This document shows, one piece after another, positions 25,758 through 35,017 of a stretch of 64,000 nt of DNA. Below the pieces are notes generated by a model. The model was not told the origin of the DNA. It did not search any database and was given only the letters and a program-made list of their open reading frames with translations. The stretch lies in contig NZ_AYYT01000001.1 in the NCBI RefSeq assembly GCF_001435955.1, forward strand, positions 1 to 64,000, in the 5' to 3' direction. The DNA comes from Ligilactobacillus salivarius DSM 20555 = ATCC 11741. Lineage in GTDB: Bacteria > Bacillota > Bacilli > Lactobacillales > Lactobacillaceae. The stretch's first letter is position 1. Every line of letters starts with the position of its first letter. A program made the position numbers and the translations under genes.

Positions 25758-26237
25758 ATGGATTTAGAAATTTTTGATGATACTAATAGTGTACCTGCTG
25801 AAAAAATTCAGTTGGTTAAGGATGTTTTAGAGTTTTCTGGAAAATATCTTGAACTTCCAGAAGATACAGAAATGTCTGTAACTCTTATGAATAATGAACA
25901 AATTCATGAGATAAATCTAAAATATCGTGGTGTAGATAAAGCAACAGACGTAATTAGTTTTGCAATCGAGGAAGATGATCCTGATGAACTTCCAATTATT
26001 TTACCAGACGATGTAGATTTTGAAGAGCCTAAAAACATCGGTGATATGATGATCTCAATGGATAAAGTGAAAGAACAAGCTGAATATTTAGATCATTCAG
26101 AAGATCGTGAACTTGGTTTCTTAACTGTCCATGGTTTCCTCCATTTAAATGGATATGATCATATGAAAGCTGAAGACGAAAAAGTTATGTTCAAATTACA
26201 GAGAGATATTTTAGATGCCTATGGTCTCAAAAGATAA
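25758..26237 (+). CDS. ybeY: Endoribonuclease YbeY
   Basis: This is a zinc-dependent endoribonuclease acting in 16S rRNA 3' maturation and ribosome quality control. 159 residues, normal length. The metal-binding signature HGFLHLNGYDH near the C terminus supplies three His ligands. The upstream LNLKYRGVDKATDVISF-like region fits the family. AAGGAAGG precedes the ATG. The gene overlaps dgkA by 23 bases. Confidence 0.96.
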   Translation: MDLEIFDDTNSVPAEKIQLVKDVLEFSGKYLELPEDTEMSVTLMNNEQIHEINLKYRGVDKATDVISFAIEEDDPDELPIILPDDVDFEEPKNIGDMMISMDKVKEQAEYLDHSEDRELGFLTVHGFLHLNGYDHMKAEDEKVMFKLQRDILDAYGLKR

Positions 26238-26631
26238 AAAGAAATACGTAACTAAATGGAAGAATCGTCGTTTTATCAAATCACTAACTTATGCCATTAA
26301 AGGGGTTCAAACCGTCTTTAATGAAGAACGTAACTTCAGATTTGATGTTTTTGCTTTATGTATGGTTATTATTGGAGGCTTGTTTTTCAAAGTTTCAATT
26401 GTAGAGTGGTTGTGGTTACTACTTAGCGCCACTCTAGTTTTGACAGCAGAAATTATTAATTCTGCGATTGAAAATGTAGTAGATTTAGCTACTGATCTAA
26501 AACCCAATAAGTTAGCCAAAAAAGCTAAGGATATGGGAGCAGCAGCTGTTTTGATAATAGCTATTTTTGCGACTTTAGTAGCAGCTATGATCTTTCTACC
26601 GCGAATATATTTTTGGATATTAACATTTTGA
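26215..26631 (+). CDS. dgkA: Undecaprenol/diacylglycerol kinase
   Basis: This is a small membrane kinase, 138 residues, that phosphorylates undecaprenol (in Gram-positives) or diacylglycerol, feeding the lipid carrier pool for wall and teichoic acid synthesis. Three membrane helices. The signature LTAEIINSAIENVVDL carries the catalytic Glu and metal-binding residues. Starts at ATG 26215 or 26221 are both possible inside the end of ybeY, with GAGAG before them. It is translationally coupled to ybeY and followed by era. Confidence 0.92.
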   Translation: MPMVSKDKKKYVTKWKNRRFIKSLTYAIKGVQTVFNEERNFRFDVFALCMVIIGGLFFKVSIVEWLWLLLSATLVLTAEIINSAIENVVDLATDLKPNKLAKKAKDMGAAAVLIIAIFATLVAAMIFLPRIYFWILTF

Positions 26632-26646
26632 AAGGACTTTTAATTA

Positions 26647-27549
26647 ATGCAAAATAATTTTCATTCTGGCTTTGTAGCAATTTTAGGTAGACCTAATGTT
26701 GGTAAATCTACCTTTTTAAATCGAGTAGTTGGGCAAAAGATTGCAATTATGAGTGATAAAGCTCAAACAACTAGAAATAAAATTCAAGGAATCTATACAG
26801 AAGACGATGCACAAATCGTTTTCATTGATACACCTGGTATTCATAAGCCACACAGTCGTTTAGGTGATTTCATGGTAGAATCTGCATTATCCACTTTAAA
26901 TGAAGTTGATGCGGTATTATTTATGGTAAATGCAACTCAAAAACGTGGTCGTGGTGATGATTTCATCATTGAACGTTTGAGGAATGTTAAAAAACCTATT
27001 TATTTAGTAATAAATAAGATTGATCAAATTCATCCAGATAAGTTATTACAGATAATGGATGATTATCGCAATACTTTGGACTATGCAGAAGTATTTCCTA
27101 TTTCTGCTTTGGAAGGAAATAACTGTCCAGAATTAATTGAATCTTTGGTAAATACTTTGCCTGAAGGTCCACAGTACTATCCTGCTGATCAAATTACTGA
27201 TCATCCTGAAAGATTTATCGCTGGTGAATTGATTCGTGAAAAAGTCTTAGAATTGACACGTGAAGAAGTACCTCACTCAGTAGCTGTTGTTGTAGATAGA
27301 ATCCATCGCGAAGATGATGAGAAAGTTTTAGTTCAAGCTACAATTGTAGTAGAAAGAAACAGTCAAAAGGGTATTATCATCGGAAAAGGTGGCAAGATGC
27401 TTAAACAAATTGGTGTTAAAGCACGTAAAGATATTGAATTAATGCTTGGTGATAAAGTCTATTTAGAATTATGGGTTAAAGTACAACCCAACTGGAAAGA
27501 TAGACAAGTAGATTTACAAGCACTTGGCTATAAACAAGATGATTATTAA
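26647..27549 (+). CDS. era: GTPase Era
   Basis: Ribosome assembly GTPase that binds the 3' end of 16S rRNA. 300 residues. GTPase motifs are G1 GRPNVGKS (14-21), G3 DTPG (61-64) and G4 NKID (123-126). The C-terminal KH domain has GKGG in [20 protein letters not shown] lies before the ATG. It is part of the phoH-ybeY-dgkA-era-recO cluster. Confidence 0.98.
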   Translation: MQNNFHSGFVAILGRPNVGKSTFLNRVVGQKIAIMSDKAQTTRNKIQGIYTEDDAQIVFIDTPGIHKPHSRLGDFMVESALSTLNEVDAVLFMVNATQKRGRGDDFIIERLRNVKKPIYLVINKIDQIHPDKLLQIMDDYRNTLDYAEVFPISALEGNNCPELIESLVNTLPEGPQYYPADQITDHPERFIAGELIREKVLELTREEVPHSVAVVVDRIHREDDEKVLVQATIVVERNSQKGIIIGKGGKMLKQIGVKARKDIELMLGDKVYLELWVKVQPNWKDRQVDLQALGYKQDDY

Positions 27550-27615
27550 TAATTAACATAATAAAGCGTTGAAGAAAATCTTCTTCGCTTTTTTTGTAAG
27601 TAGGTGCATGAAAAT

Positions 27616-28398
27616 ATGATTTACAAGAATGTGGAATTTTCGGCAATTGTTACTAAAAGAAAAAATTATCGCGAACGGGATATGCTTGTTACCATGTTTA
27701 CCGATAAGTATGGATTCAAAACTTTCTTTGTTAGAGGCGTTAGGAAGCGTGGATTTAAATTGGGAGCAGCAATTTTGCCATTTACTCATGGAACATATAT
27801 AGGAAGTATTAATAGTGAAGGACTATCTTTTATAACAGCAACAAAGGGTATTGATCAATTTCAAAGTATTAACCAGGATATTATTTTAAATGCCTATGCA
27901 ACTTATATTTTAGAACTTGTTAAAGCTGCTTTTGAAGATTCTATTGATGTAACCAACACTTTATGGTTTGAGAAAGTATTGAAAGCTTTAAGTTTAATCA
28001 ATGATGGATTTGATGCTCAAATTATTACTAATATTATAGAAGTTCAATTATTAGGGAAATTTGGTGTGCAACCTAATTGGCGATCTTGCGTTATTTGCGG
28101 AGAGACTCAGAGCCAGTTTGATTATTCTGAAAGTTATGGTGGTATTCTATGCCGAAAACACTGGTATATGGATAAGAACAGGTTAAATTTAGATCAAAGG
28201 ACAATGTATTATTTACGCAAATTTAGTATTGTAGATTTAAACTATCTTAACTCAATTAAAGTTAATGCAGATACTAAAAAAAGGTTAAAATTAACATTAA
28301 ATGAGATTTATGATAACCAAGTAGGTATCTATGTAAAAGCACGAAGTTTCATTGATAAAATGACAAAAGTCGAGAATAATTTATTGAAAAAAGATTAA
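27616..28398 (+). CDS. recO: DNA repair protein RecO
   Basis: Helps load RecA onto SSB-coated DNA with RecR. About 260 residues. The N-terminal OB fold begins IYKNVEFSAIVTKRKNYRERD, with the typical FFVRGVRKRG turn. The helical C-terminal domain contains a Cys-rich site (CVICG, then GGILCRKHW) that in many RecO proteins binds zinc. A GTG at 27604 is in frame, but the ATG at 27616 fits both the AGGTG site and the family N terminus. In many Firmicutes it is followed by glyQS; here the dlt operon follows. Confidence 0.95.
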   Translation: MIYKNVEFSAIVTKRKNYRERDMLVTMFTDKYGFKTFFVRGVRKRGFKLGAAILPFTHGTYIGSINSEGLSFITATKGIDQFQSINQDIILNAYATYILELVKAAFEDSIDVTNTLWFEKVLKALSLINDGFDAQIITNIIEVQLLGKFGVQPNWRSCVICGETQSQFDYSESYGGILCRKHWYMDKNRLNLDQRTMYYLRKFSIVDLNYLNSIKVNADTKKRLKLTLNEIYDNQVGIYVKARSFIDKMTKVENNLLKKD

Positions 28399-28417
28399 GT
28401 TAACAATTATTAATTGA

Positions 28418-28458
28418 TTGTCAATATTATAAATACTATCCTATAAACATAATATAAT
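28418..28458 (+). promoter_or_regulatory. Candidate dlt operon promoter region
   Basis: TTGTCA (28418-28423), 18-base spacer, TATAAA (28442-28447), with a second TATAAT at 28453-28458. A hairpin AAGACAAA (28515-28522)/TTTGTCTT (28531-28538) sits in the leader just before the dltX ribosome site. Confidence 0.4.
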
Positions 28459-28567
28459 TTTAAGAATTATAGTATTGTAATATTTCTGTAAAAGTTGTAA
28501 TCTTATTAGTTGAAAAGACAAAAGTCAAAATTTGTCTTATCTTTAATTCTAGGGAGGTATGAGGGGA

Positions 28568-28717
28568 ATGCGAGAGAGATTAGGAGAGCTGATGCAAAAA
28601 GATGCAGTTAAATTTGTAGGTAGAACCATCTTTTACTTTTTAATTTTAGCAGCATTAGTTTACCTATACAGTTATAGTGGTATCGATCAACCACACTTCA
28701 TCTATAACGAATTTTAG
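28568..28717 (+). CDS. dltX: DltX, small membrane protein of the D-alanylation pathway
   Basis: This 49-residue single-span membrane protein is the first gene of the dlt operon. It begins MRERLGELMQ, has one membrane helix (about residues 19-36, VGRTIFYFLILAALVYLY) and ends in FIYNEF, the conserved C-terminal tail of the DltX family. That tail is proposed to carry D-alanine across with DltB and DltD. AGGGAGG (28551-28557) suits the ATG at 28568; in-frame ATGs at 28559 and 28592 are alternatives. It ends 15 bases before dltA. Confidence 0.9.
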   Translation: MRERLGELMQKDAVKFVGRTIFYFLILAALVYLYSYSGIDQPHFIYNEF

Positions 28718-28732
28718 TTAGGAGATATATTA

Positions 28733-30259
28733 ATGAATATTATTAAAAAGATTGATAATTGGGGAACTACCTCTCCCAATAAAATCGCCTATGACTATCT
28801 AGGCACTACAAATACTTATGCTGATTTAAAAAATTATTCTGATAAATTAGCTACATATTTAAATCAGTTAAACTTAGATACTAAAAATCCAATTATGGTT
28901 TTTGGTGGACAAGACTTTAATATGATTGCTACATTTTTAGGAATTGTTAAAGCTGGTTATGCTTATATTCCTGTTGATACACATTCACCAGTAGAAAGAC
29001 TAAATGTTATCAATGACATCGCCAAACCAGCTGCATGTATTGCTGTTGAAGAACTTCCTGAAGGTTTTAACGGTCTTGAAAGCTTACCTATTGTAGATCG
29101 AGCTAAGTTAGAAGATATCTTTTCAAATGGCGACGTAATAATAAATGAAGATAAATATGTTAGTGGAGATGATAATTTCTATATTATCTTCACATCTGGA
29201 ACAACTGGTGTACCTAAGGGTGTACAAATTAGTCATGATAATTTGTTAAGTTTCTTAGATTGGATGGAAAAAGATTTTGGAATTAAAGAAGATGTAAATT
29301 GTATTTCTCAACCTCCATATTCCTTTGATTTATCAGTAATGGACTTATATCCAACTCTTACTAGAGGTGGAAAATTATCAGTCCTTCCTAAAGAAACAAC
29401 CGATAATTTTAAAGAATTATTTGCTACTTTACCAAAGTTGCATGCTAATGAATGGGTTTCAACACCTTCTTTCATGGATCTATGCTTGTTAAATCCAGCA
29501 TTTAATGAAGAAAATTTACCAGAACTAACACACTTTTTATTCTGTGGTGAAGAATTAACACATCAAACAGCACAAAATTTGCATACACGTTTCCCTAAGG
29601 GGCATATCTTTAATACTTATGGGCCAACTGAAACTACAGTCGCTGTTACACAAGTTGAGATAACAGAACAAGTTTTAAATGATTATCCACGTTTACCAAT
29701 TGGTATAACAAAAGATGATACAAAAATTGTATTGCTAGATGATAACTTAAAAGAAGTTGCTGCAGGAGAAGCTGGAGAAATTGTTATTTTAGGACCAAGT
29801 GTATCTAAAGGATATATCAATAATCCTGAAAAAACTCAAGCAGCATTTATTGACTTCCAAGGTCAAAAAGCTTATCGCACTGGAGATTTAGGACAATTTG
29901 ATGATAATGGTCAATTGTTATACAAGGGTCGTATTGATTTCCAAGTTAAGTTACATGGATTCCGTATCGAACTTGAAGATGTTGATCATCATCTCGATAG
30001 AGTTAGCTTGGTCTCTCAAGCAACAACTGTTCCAAAATACGATAAAAATCATAAAGTTCAACAATTGATTGCTTATGTCGTAGCTAAAGAAAATAATTTT
30101 GAAGATGAATTCAAATTAACTCAAGCAATCAAAAAAGAATTAAATGAAACAATGATGAGCTATATGATGCCTCAAAGATTTATCTATGTAGATTCATTGC
30201 CATTAACAAATAATGGTAAAATCGATCGTAAGTCTTTAATGAAAGAGGTCAATAAATAA
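28733..30259 (+). CDS. dltA: D-alanine--D-alanyl carrier protein ligase
   Basis: Activates D-alanine with ATP and loads it on the phosphopantetheine of DltC, in the cytoplasm. 508 residues. Adenylation-domain motifs include the P-loop FTSGTTGVPKG (153-163), FNTYGPTETTV, YRTGDLG and the C-terminal catalytic Lys in NNGKIDRKSL. AGGAGA precedes the ATG. It overlaps dltB by one base. Confidence 0.98.
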   Translation: MNIIKKIDNWGTTSPNKIAYDYLGTTNTYADLKNYSDKLATYLNQLNLDTKNPIMVFGGQDFNMIATFLGIVKAGYAYIPVDTHSPVERLNVINDIAKPAACIAVEELPEGFNGLESLPIVDRAKLEDIFSNGDVIINEDKYVSGDDNFYIIFTSGTTGVPKGVQISHDNLLSFLDWMEKDFGIKEDVNCISQPPYSFDLSVMDLYPTLTRGGKLSVLPKETTDNFKELFATLPKLHANEWVSTPSFMDLCLLNPAFNEENLPELTHFLFCGEELTHQTAQNLHTRFPKGHIFNTYGPTETTVAVTQVEITEQVLNDYPRLPIGITKDDTKIVLLDDNLKEVAAGEAGEIVILGPSVSKGYINNPEKTQAAFIDFQGQKAYRTGDLGQFDDNGQLLYKGRIDFQVKLHGFRIELEDVDHHLDRVSLVSQATTVPKYDKNHKVQQLIAYVVAKENNFEDEFKLTQAIKKELNETMMSYMMPQRFIYVDSLPLTNNGKIDRKSLMKEVNK

Positions 30260-31461
30260 TGTTAAATTTGCAACCATATCAAAATCCAACTTATTTTGGT
30301 TACTTAGCAGTTGCTTTATTACCAATAATGATAGGCATATTATATGGTCGTCGCTTTAGATGGTATGAAACTCTGGTAACACTTGCTTTTCTAGTATTAA
30401 CCTTTGGCGGTGATAAATGGTGGCAAGGGTTAATGTTGATCTGTTACATCATTTATGAAATGATACTAACTTTTGGTTATTTCAATTATCGAAAAAAGAA
30501 AAATAGTGGTGTTATCTTTGTTTTAGCAGTTATTTTATCTATTTTGCCATTAGTTATTGTAAAAATAACACCTGCAATAGATGCAGGTAAGGAATCGATC
30601 ATTGGATTTTTAGGTATTAGTTACTTAACCTTTAAAACTGTTGGTATGATTATGGAAATCAGAGATGGAATTATCAAAGAATTAGGGTTATGGGAAACAT
30701 TGCATTTTCTTTTATTTTTCCCAACAATCTCTTCAGGTCCTATTGATCGTTTTAGAAGATTTAAAAAGGATTACGATGCCGTTCCAGAAAGAGATAAATA
30801 CCTATCACTTTTAGAAAAAGGTGTGCATTATATCTTTTTAGGATTCCTATATAAATTCTTGTTAGCTTATTTCTGGGGATCATACTTATTACCAATAGTA
30901 AGAATTCACGCTTTAGGACATGGTGGCATTTCTTGGTGGTTAGTTGCTTATACTTATGTATATTCCATGGACTTATTCTTTGACTTTGCAGGATACAGTT
31001 TATTTGCAGTTGGTACAAGTTACATCATGGGATACGAGACTCCAATGAACTTTAATCAACCATTTAAATCTAAGAATATTAAAGATTTCTGGAATAGATG
31101 GCATATGACTTTATCATTTTGGTTCCGTGATTACATTTATATGAGACTAGTTTTCTTCATGATGAAGAATAAACTTGTTAAAAGTAGAATAGCAATGGCT
31201 AACATTGGCTACTTAACTTTATTCTTAATTATGGGATTCTGGCATGGTGTAACTTGGTACTATATTGTTTATGGTATTTTCCATGCGTGTGCAATCATTA
31301 TTAATGATGCTTGGCTAAGATTTAAAAAGAAACATCGCAAGTTAATTCCAAGTAATAAATTCACTGAATACTTTGCAACGTTCTTAACATTCAATGTTGT
31401 TTGTTTTAGTTTCTTGATTTTCTCAGGATTTTTAAATGAACTATTTTTTATGAATAAATAA
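30259..31461 (+). CDS. dltB: DltB, MBOAT-family membrane acyltransferase
   Basis: This membrane O-acyltransferase moves D-alanine from DltC through the membrane for teichoic acid modification. 400 residues with about eleven membrane stretches. The MBOAT catalytic His is H329 in MGFWHGVTWYY, and a second conserved His is H282 in FWNRWHMTLSFWFRDY, at the DltC contact region. It starts one base inside dltA and ends 20 bases before dltC. Confidence 0.97.
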   Translation: MLNLQPYQNPTYFGYLAVALLPIMIGILYGRRFRWYETLVTLAFLVLTFGGDKWWQGLMLICYIIYEMILTFGYFNYRKKKNSGVIFVLAVILSILPLVIVKITPAIDAGKESIIGFLGISYLTFKTVGMIMEIRDGIIKELGLWETLHFLLFFPTISSGPIDRFRRFKKDYDAVPERDKYLSLLEKGVHYIFLGFLYKFLLAYFWGSYLLPIVRIHALGHGGISWWLVAYTYVYSMDLFFDFAGYSLFAVGTSYIMGYETPMNFNQPFKSKNIKDFWNRWHMTLSFWFRDYIYMRLVFFMMKNKLVKSRIAMANIGYLTLFLIMGFWHGVTWYYIVYGIFHACAIIINDAWLRFKKKHRKLIPSNKFTEYFATFLTFNVVCFSFLIFSGFLNELFFMNK

Positions 31462-31481
31462 TTTGAAAGAGGTTTTTAAAA

Positions 31482-31709
31482 ATGAAAGATACAGTTTTAG
31501 ATATTTTAGAAGACTTAACAGGTAGTAACGAAGTAAAGAAAGACTTAGATGTAAACTTGTTTGAAACAGGTTTATTAGATTCAATGGCAACTGTTCAATT
31601 GTTGTTAGAATTGCAAACACAATTAGGTGTTGATGTACCTGTTTCTGAATTTGAACGTAGCGAATGGGATACACCTAATAAAATTATTGCAAAGGTTGAA
31701 AATAACTAA
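31482..31709 (+). CDS. dltC: D-alanyl carrier protein
   Basis: Acyl-carrier-like protein, 75 residues, with helices typical of ACP. The phosphopantetheine attachment Ser is S34 in [14 protein letters not shown]. It receives D-alanine from DltA and delivers it to DltB. GAAAGAGG precedes the ATG. Confidence 0.97.
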   Translation: MKDTVLDILEDLTGSNEVKKDLDVNLFETGLLDSMATVQLLLELQTQLGVDVPVSEFERSEWDTPNKIIAKVENN

Positions 31710-31711
31710 TC

Positions 31712-32986
31712 ATGAAGAAAAAACTATTTCTAATATTTGGACCACTAGTATTAGCAGCAGTCTTATTGGCAGTAGTTTTAGTAACACCATTTAACTTTAC
31801 CAAACCAGATTCTGAAGAAATTCATGAAGCTTCTTTGTCACAATCAAATAATATTTTCAAAGGAACTGCTGTAAAAAAAGCAGCCTTTGAACAAAATTAT
31901 GTACCTTTTATGGGTTCTTCAGAGTTATCCCGTATGGATGCCTTCCATCCAGCATCAATGGCTTTGAGATATCATCGAGATTATCAACCATTTTTACTGG
32001 GAGCAGCTGGTTCACAATCATTAACACAATTCTGGGGAATGCAAGGTGTTAATAATGAATTAAAAAATAAAAAAGTTGTTTTCATTATTTCTCCACAATG
32101 GTTTGTTAAGCAAGGAATAAATCCTGCTGCTTTCTCTATGTACTATTCAAATTTAGAAGCTGTTACTTGGTTAAGACAAGCAAATAATTCTAAAATGGAT
32201 AGATATGCTGCGCAAAGATTGTTAAAAATACAAAAAAATCATTCAGATTCTTTTTTGAAAGATTGTATTGAACAAATTGCTAATGGTAAAAAACTTTCAG
32301 CTACTCAAAAAACTTATCTTGATTTGAAATATAATCAGTTAACTCATGAAGATCAATTTTTCTCAACTCTTTCTTTAAAAAATAGGGTTAAGAAAATTAA
32401 GAAAGCTAGTAAGAAACTACCAGCTAAAGAAGACAACGCAGAGCTTGAATCTTTAGCAACTAAGTTAGGTGAGAAAGCAACTACTAACAATGATTTTGGT
32501 ATTTCTAATAAGTTTTGGAATCGAGAGCTAAAAGATAAGTATAAACGTTTAAAGGGTGAACAAAGTAACTTTGACTACGTATCTTCACCAGAATTTGGAG
32601 ATTTCCAATTGGTATTGAACCAATTCGCTGAAAATAATAATGATGTTCTCTTTATAATCCCACCAGTTAATGAAAAATGGTCTAACTATACAGGATTATC
32701 AAAGAGTATGCTTCGTCAATTTGATAAGAAAGTTACTTACCAATTACGTGAACAAGGATTTAATAATATCCTTGATTTAAGTAATGATGGCGGCAAGCCA
32801 TACTTTATGCAAGATACTATCCACTTAGGTTGGCATGGTTGGTTAACCGTGGATAAATCAGTTAAACCATTTTTAGATGGCAAAGATAAAGTTAATAAGA
32901 ATAATAATTACAAAATTAATAACTATTTCTACAGTGATCAATGGCAAAAAGCTGAAGGTCAAGAATTAAACAATATTATTAAATAA
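31712..32986 (+). CDS. dltD: DltD, extracytoplasmic D-alanine transfer protein
   Basis: Membrane-anchored SGNH-like enzyme that completes D-alanyl transfer to lipoteichoic acid outside the cell. 424 residues: an N-terminal anchor (about 5-24) and a catalytic domain. The nucleophile Ser is in FMGSSELSRMD (about S69/S70). The C-terminal Asp/His pair is in MQDTIHLGWHGW. It follows dltC by two bases and is the last gene of dltXABCD. Confidence 0.96.
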   Translation: MKKKLFLIFGPLVLAAVLLAVVLVTPFNFTKPDSEEIHEASLSQSNNIFKGTAVKKAAFEQNYVPFMGSSELSRMDAFHPASMALRYHRDYQPFLLGAAGSQSLTQFWGMQGVNNELKNKKVVFIISPQWFVKQGINPAAFSMYYSNLEAVTWLRQANNSKMDRYAAQRLLKIQKNHSDSFLKDCIEQIANGKKLSATQKTYLDLKYNQLTHEDQFFSTLSLKNRVKKIKKASKKLPAKEDNAELESLATKLGEKATTNNDFGISNKFWNRELKDKYKRLKGEQSNFDYVSSPEFGDFQLVLNQFAENNNDVLFIIPPVNEKWSNYTGLSKSMLRQFDKKVTYQLREQGFNNILDLSNDGGKPYFMQDTIHLGWHGWLTVDKSVKPFLDGKDKVNKNNNYKINNYFYSDQWQKAEGQELNNIIK

Positions 32987-32995
32987 TAAAAATTG

Positions 32996-33033
32996 GAGGA
33001 CTTGAATAAACTATTTCAAGTTCTCTATTTTTT
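32996..33033 (+). terminator. Terminator of the dlt operon
   Basis: GAGGACTTGAA pairs with TTCAAGTTCTC around an eight-base loop, followed by ATTTTTTATT. Confidence 0.88.
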
Positions 33034-33066
33034 ATTGTAAAATATTATTGAAAGGTGGTATTTACT

Positions 33067-33480
33067 ATGAAGAAACCTAAAGTAGCATTTATATGTGTTC
33101 ATAATTCTTGTCGTAGTCAAATAGCAGAAGCTTTAGGTAAATATCTCGCTGCAGATGTTTTTGAAAGTTTTTCTGCTGGAACTGAGACAGTACCTCAAAT
33201 TAACCAGGATGCAGTTCGTTTAATAAAGGAAATATATCAAATTAATATGGAAGAAACACAGTCTTCCAAGTTATTATCTGAACTACCACAAGTAGATATA
33301 ATAATTACAATGGGCTGCAATGTTAATTGTCCCGTAATACCATGCAAATACAGGGAAGATTGGGGACTAGATGATCCTACTGGTAAAGAGGATGCTGAAT
33401 TTCTAAAAACAATCCACCTTATCCATGATAATATACTTAATTTATCAGAAAGAATTTCCAAAAATGAATTTTTTAGTTAA
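33067..33480 (+). CDS. ArsC-like arsenate reductase / low-molecular-weight phosphatase family
   Basis: This 137-residue cytoplasmic protein has the thioredoxin-type arsenate reductase fold. The P-loop CX5R is C10-VHNSC-R16. Further cysteines at about 84, 88 and 93 (TMGCNVNCPVIPC) could form the redox relay, followed by the family string REDWGLDDPTGK. No arsB or arsR is beside it, so it may be a stand-alone reductase or an orphan with another role. A GTG at 33055 is in frame; GAAAGGTGG favours the ATG at 33067. Confidence 0.88.
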   Translation: MKKPKVAFICVHNSCRSQIAEALGKYLAADVFESFSAGTETVPQINQDAVRLIKEIYQINMEETQSSKLLSELPQVDIIITMGCNVNCPVIPCKYREDWGLDDPTGKEDAEFLKTIHLIHDNILNLSERISKNEFFS

Positions 33481-33612
33481 ATAATAACAGATTGTATATA
33501 CTCAATGTGTGAAATTTTTACAAAGATATAACTGATATTAATTAATAATCTAATGTATCAATTTTGTTTTAAAATTATTAAATTTTATATTTTTCAAATT
33601 ACAAGATAGTGA

Positions 33613-33652
33613 TATAATAATAAGTAAAGATGTTTTGGGGTAACAAAACGTC
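33613..33652 (+). promoter_or_regulatory. rpsA promoter -10 and leader hairpin
   Basis: TATAAT at 33613-33618 lies upstream of a hairpin GATGTTTTG (33629-33637)/CAAAACGTC (33644-33652) with a six-base loop in a leader of about 110 bases. No T-run follows, so it is not a standard terminator. Confidence 0.4.
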
Positions 33653-33738
33653 ACAAATCGTGTATTTTGACTGGAATTTACTATTAATTTAAGTTAAAAT
33701 AACATGTATAGTTATAGTCGTTAAGGAGGACATTGTCC

Positions 33739-34932
33739 ATGAGTGAAACAGAAGCAAACTTATTAGAAGAAGCTTTGAACAGCGTTAAAGAAGTTAAAGT
33801 TGGAGACGTTGTTAAAGGTGAAGTATTAACAATTGATGAATCTAACCAAGTTATCGTTGGTATCGAAAACACTGGTGTAGAAGGTGTTGTACCTGTACGT
33901 GAATTAAGCGTAAATGCTGATAAAGTTGCTGACACATACAAAGCTGGTGACATGTTAGATTTAGTTGTTATTGCTCGCATTGGGTCAGATAAAGAAGGTG
34001 GAAGCTACTTATTGTCTCAACGTCGTTTAGAAGCACGTAGAGTGTGGAACGAAATTGAAGATAAGTTCAAAGCTGGCGAAACTATCAAGGCTCCTGTTAC
34101 ACAAGTTGTAAAGGGTGGTTTAGTTGTTGATGCTGGTGTTCGTGGTTTTGTACCTGCATCAATGGTATCTGACCACTTTGTTGAAGATTTAAACCAATTC
34201 AAAGGTCAAGAACTTGAACTTAAGATTGTTGAAATCGAACCAAGTGATAACCGCTTAATCTTATCTCGTAAAGAATTAGTACAAGCTGAACGTGAAGCTA
34301 AGCGTCAAGCTGTTATGGAAAAACTTGTTGCTGGTGACGTAGTTGAAGGTAAGGTAGCTCGTTTAACAAACTTTGGTGCATTTATTGACCTTGGTGGTGT
34401 TGATGGTTTAGTTCACGTTTCTGAAATTTCTTACGAACGTGTAAACAAACCTGCTGATGCATTGAAAGTTGGACAAGAAGTTAAAGTTAAGGTTCTTTCT
34501 GTAGACGCAGAAAAAGGTAGAATTTCTCTATCTATCAAACAAACATTACCTGAACCATGGGAACAAGTTCCTGAACAAGTTGCTGAAGGTGATGTTCTTG
34601 AAGGTACAGTTAAGCGTCTTACAAGTTTCGGTGCATTTGTTGAAGTATTACCAGGTGTTGAAGGTTTAGTACACATTTCTCAAATCTCACACAAGCACAT
34701 TGCTACACCTAACGAAGTATTAACTTCTGGCGAAAAAGTTCAAGTTAAAGTATTGAGCGTTGACGCAGCAGATCATCGTCTAGCTTTATCTATTAAAGCA
34801 TTACAAGAAAAACCAGCAGTTGAAAAGAAAGAAGCAGCTCCTAAGAAGGAAGAAAAAGTAGAAATTCCTGAAGAAGATACAGGATTTACTTTGGGTGACA
34901 TTGTTGGTGACCAATTAAAAGACGAACAATAA
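33739..34932 (+). CDS. rpsA: Ribosomal protein S1 homologue (four S1 domains)
   Basis: RNA-binding protein that helps mRNA bind the 30S subunit. 397 residues with four S1/OB repeats, the usual Lactobacillales size (E. coli has six). Repeats start near [51 protein letters not shown] and [20 protein letters not shown]. The C-terminal tail is charged (Lys/Glu-rich). A TTG at 33733 is in frame but GGAGG (33725-33729) fits the ATG at 33739. Confidence 0.95.
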   Translation: MSETEANLLEEALNSVKEVKVGDVVKGEVLTIDESNQVIVGIENTGVEGVVPVRELSVNADKVADTYKAGDMLDLVVIARIGSDKEGGSYLLSQRRLEARRVWNEIEDKFKAGETIKAPVTQVVKGGLVVDAGVRGFVPASMVSDHFVEDLNQFKGQELELKIVEIEPSDNRLILSRKELVQAEREAKRQAVMEKLVAGDVVEGKVARLTNFGAFIDLGGVDGLVHVSEISYERVNKPADALKVGQEVKVKVLSVDAEKGRISLSIKQTLPEPWEQVPEQVAEGDVLEGTVKRLTSFGAFVEVLPGVEGLVHISQISHKHIATPNEVLTSGEKVQVKVLSVDAADHRLALSIKALQEKPAVEKKEAAPKKEEKVEIPEEDTGFTLGDIVGDQLKDEQ

Positions 34933-34959
34933 TTTGTTAAAAATTAACTTTTAACTTAG

Positions 34960-34987
34960 AGAGTGGAATTACTTTCCGCTCTTTTTT
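34960..34987 (+). terminator. Terminator after rpsA
   Basis: AGAGTGGAA pairs with TTCCGCTCT around a short loop, followed by six T. Confidence 0.88.
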
Positions 34988-35017
34988 AATGATTATAGAA
35001 TATAGGAGGCGAATTAG

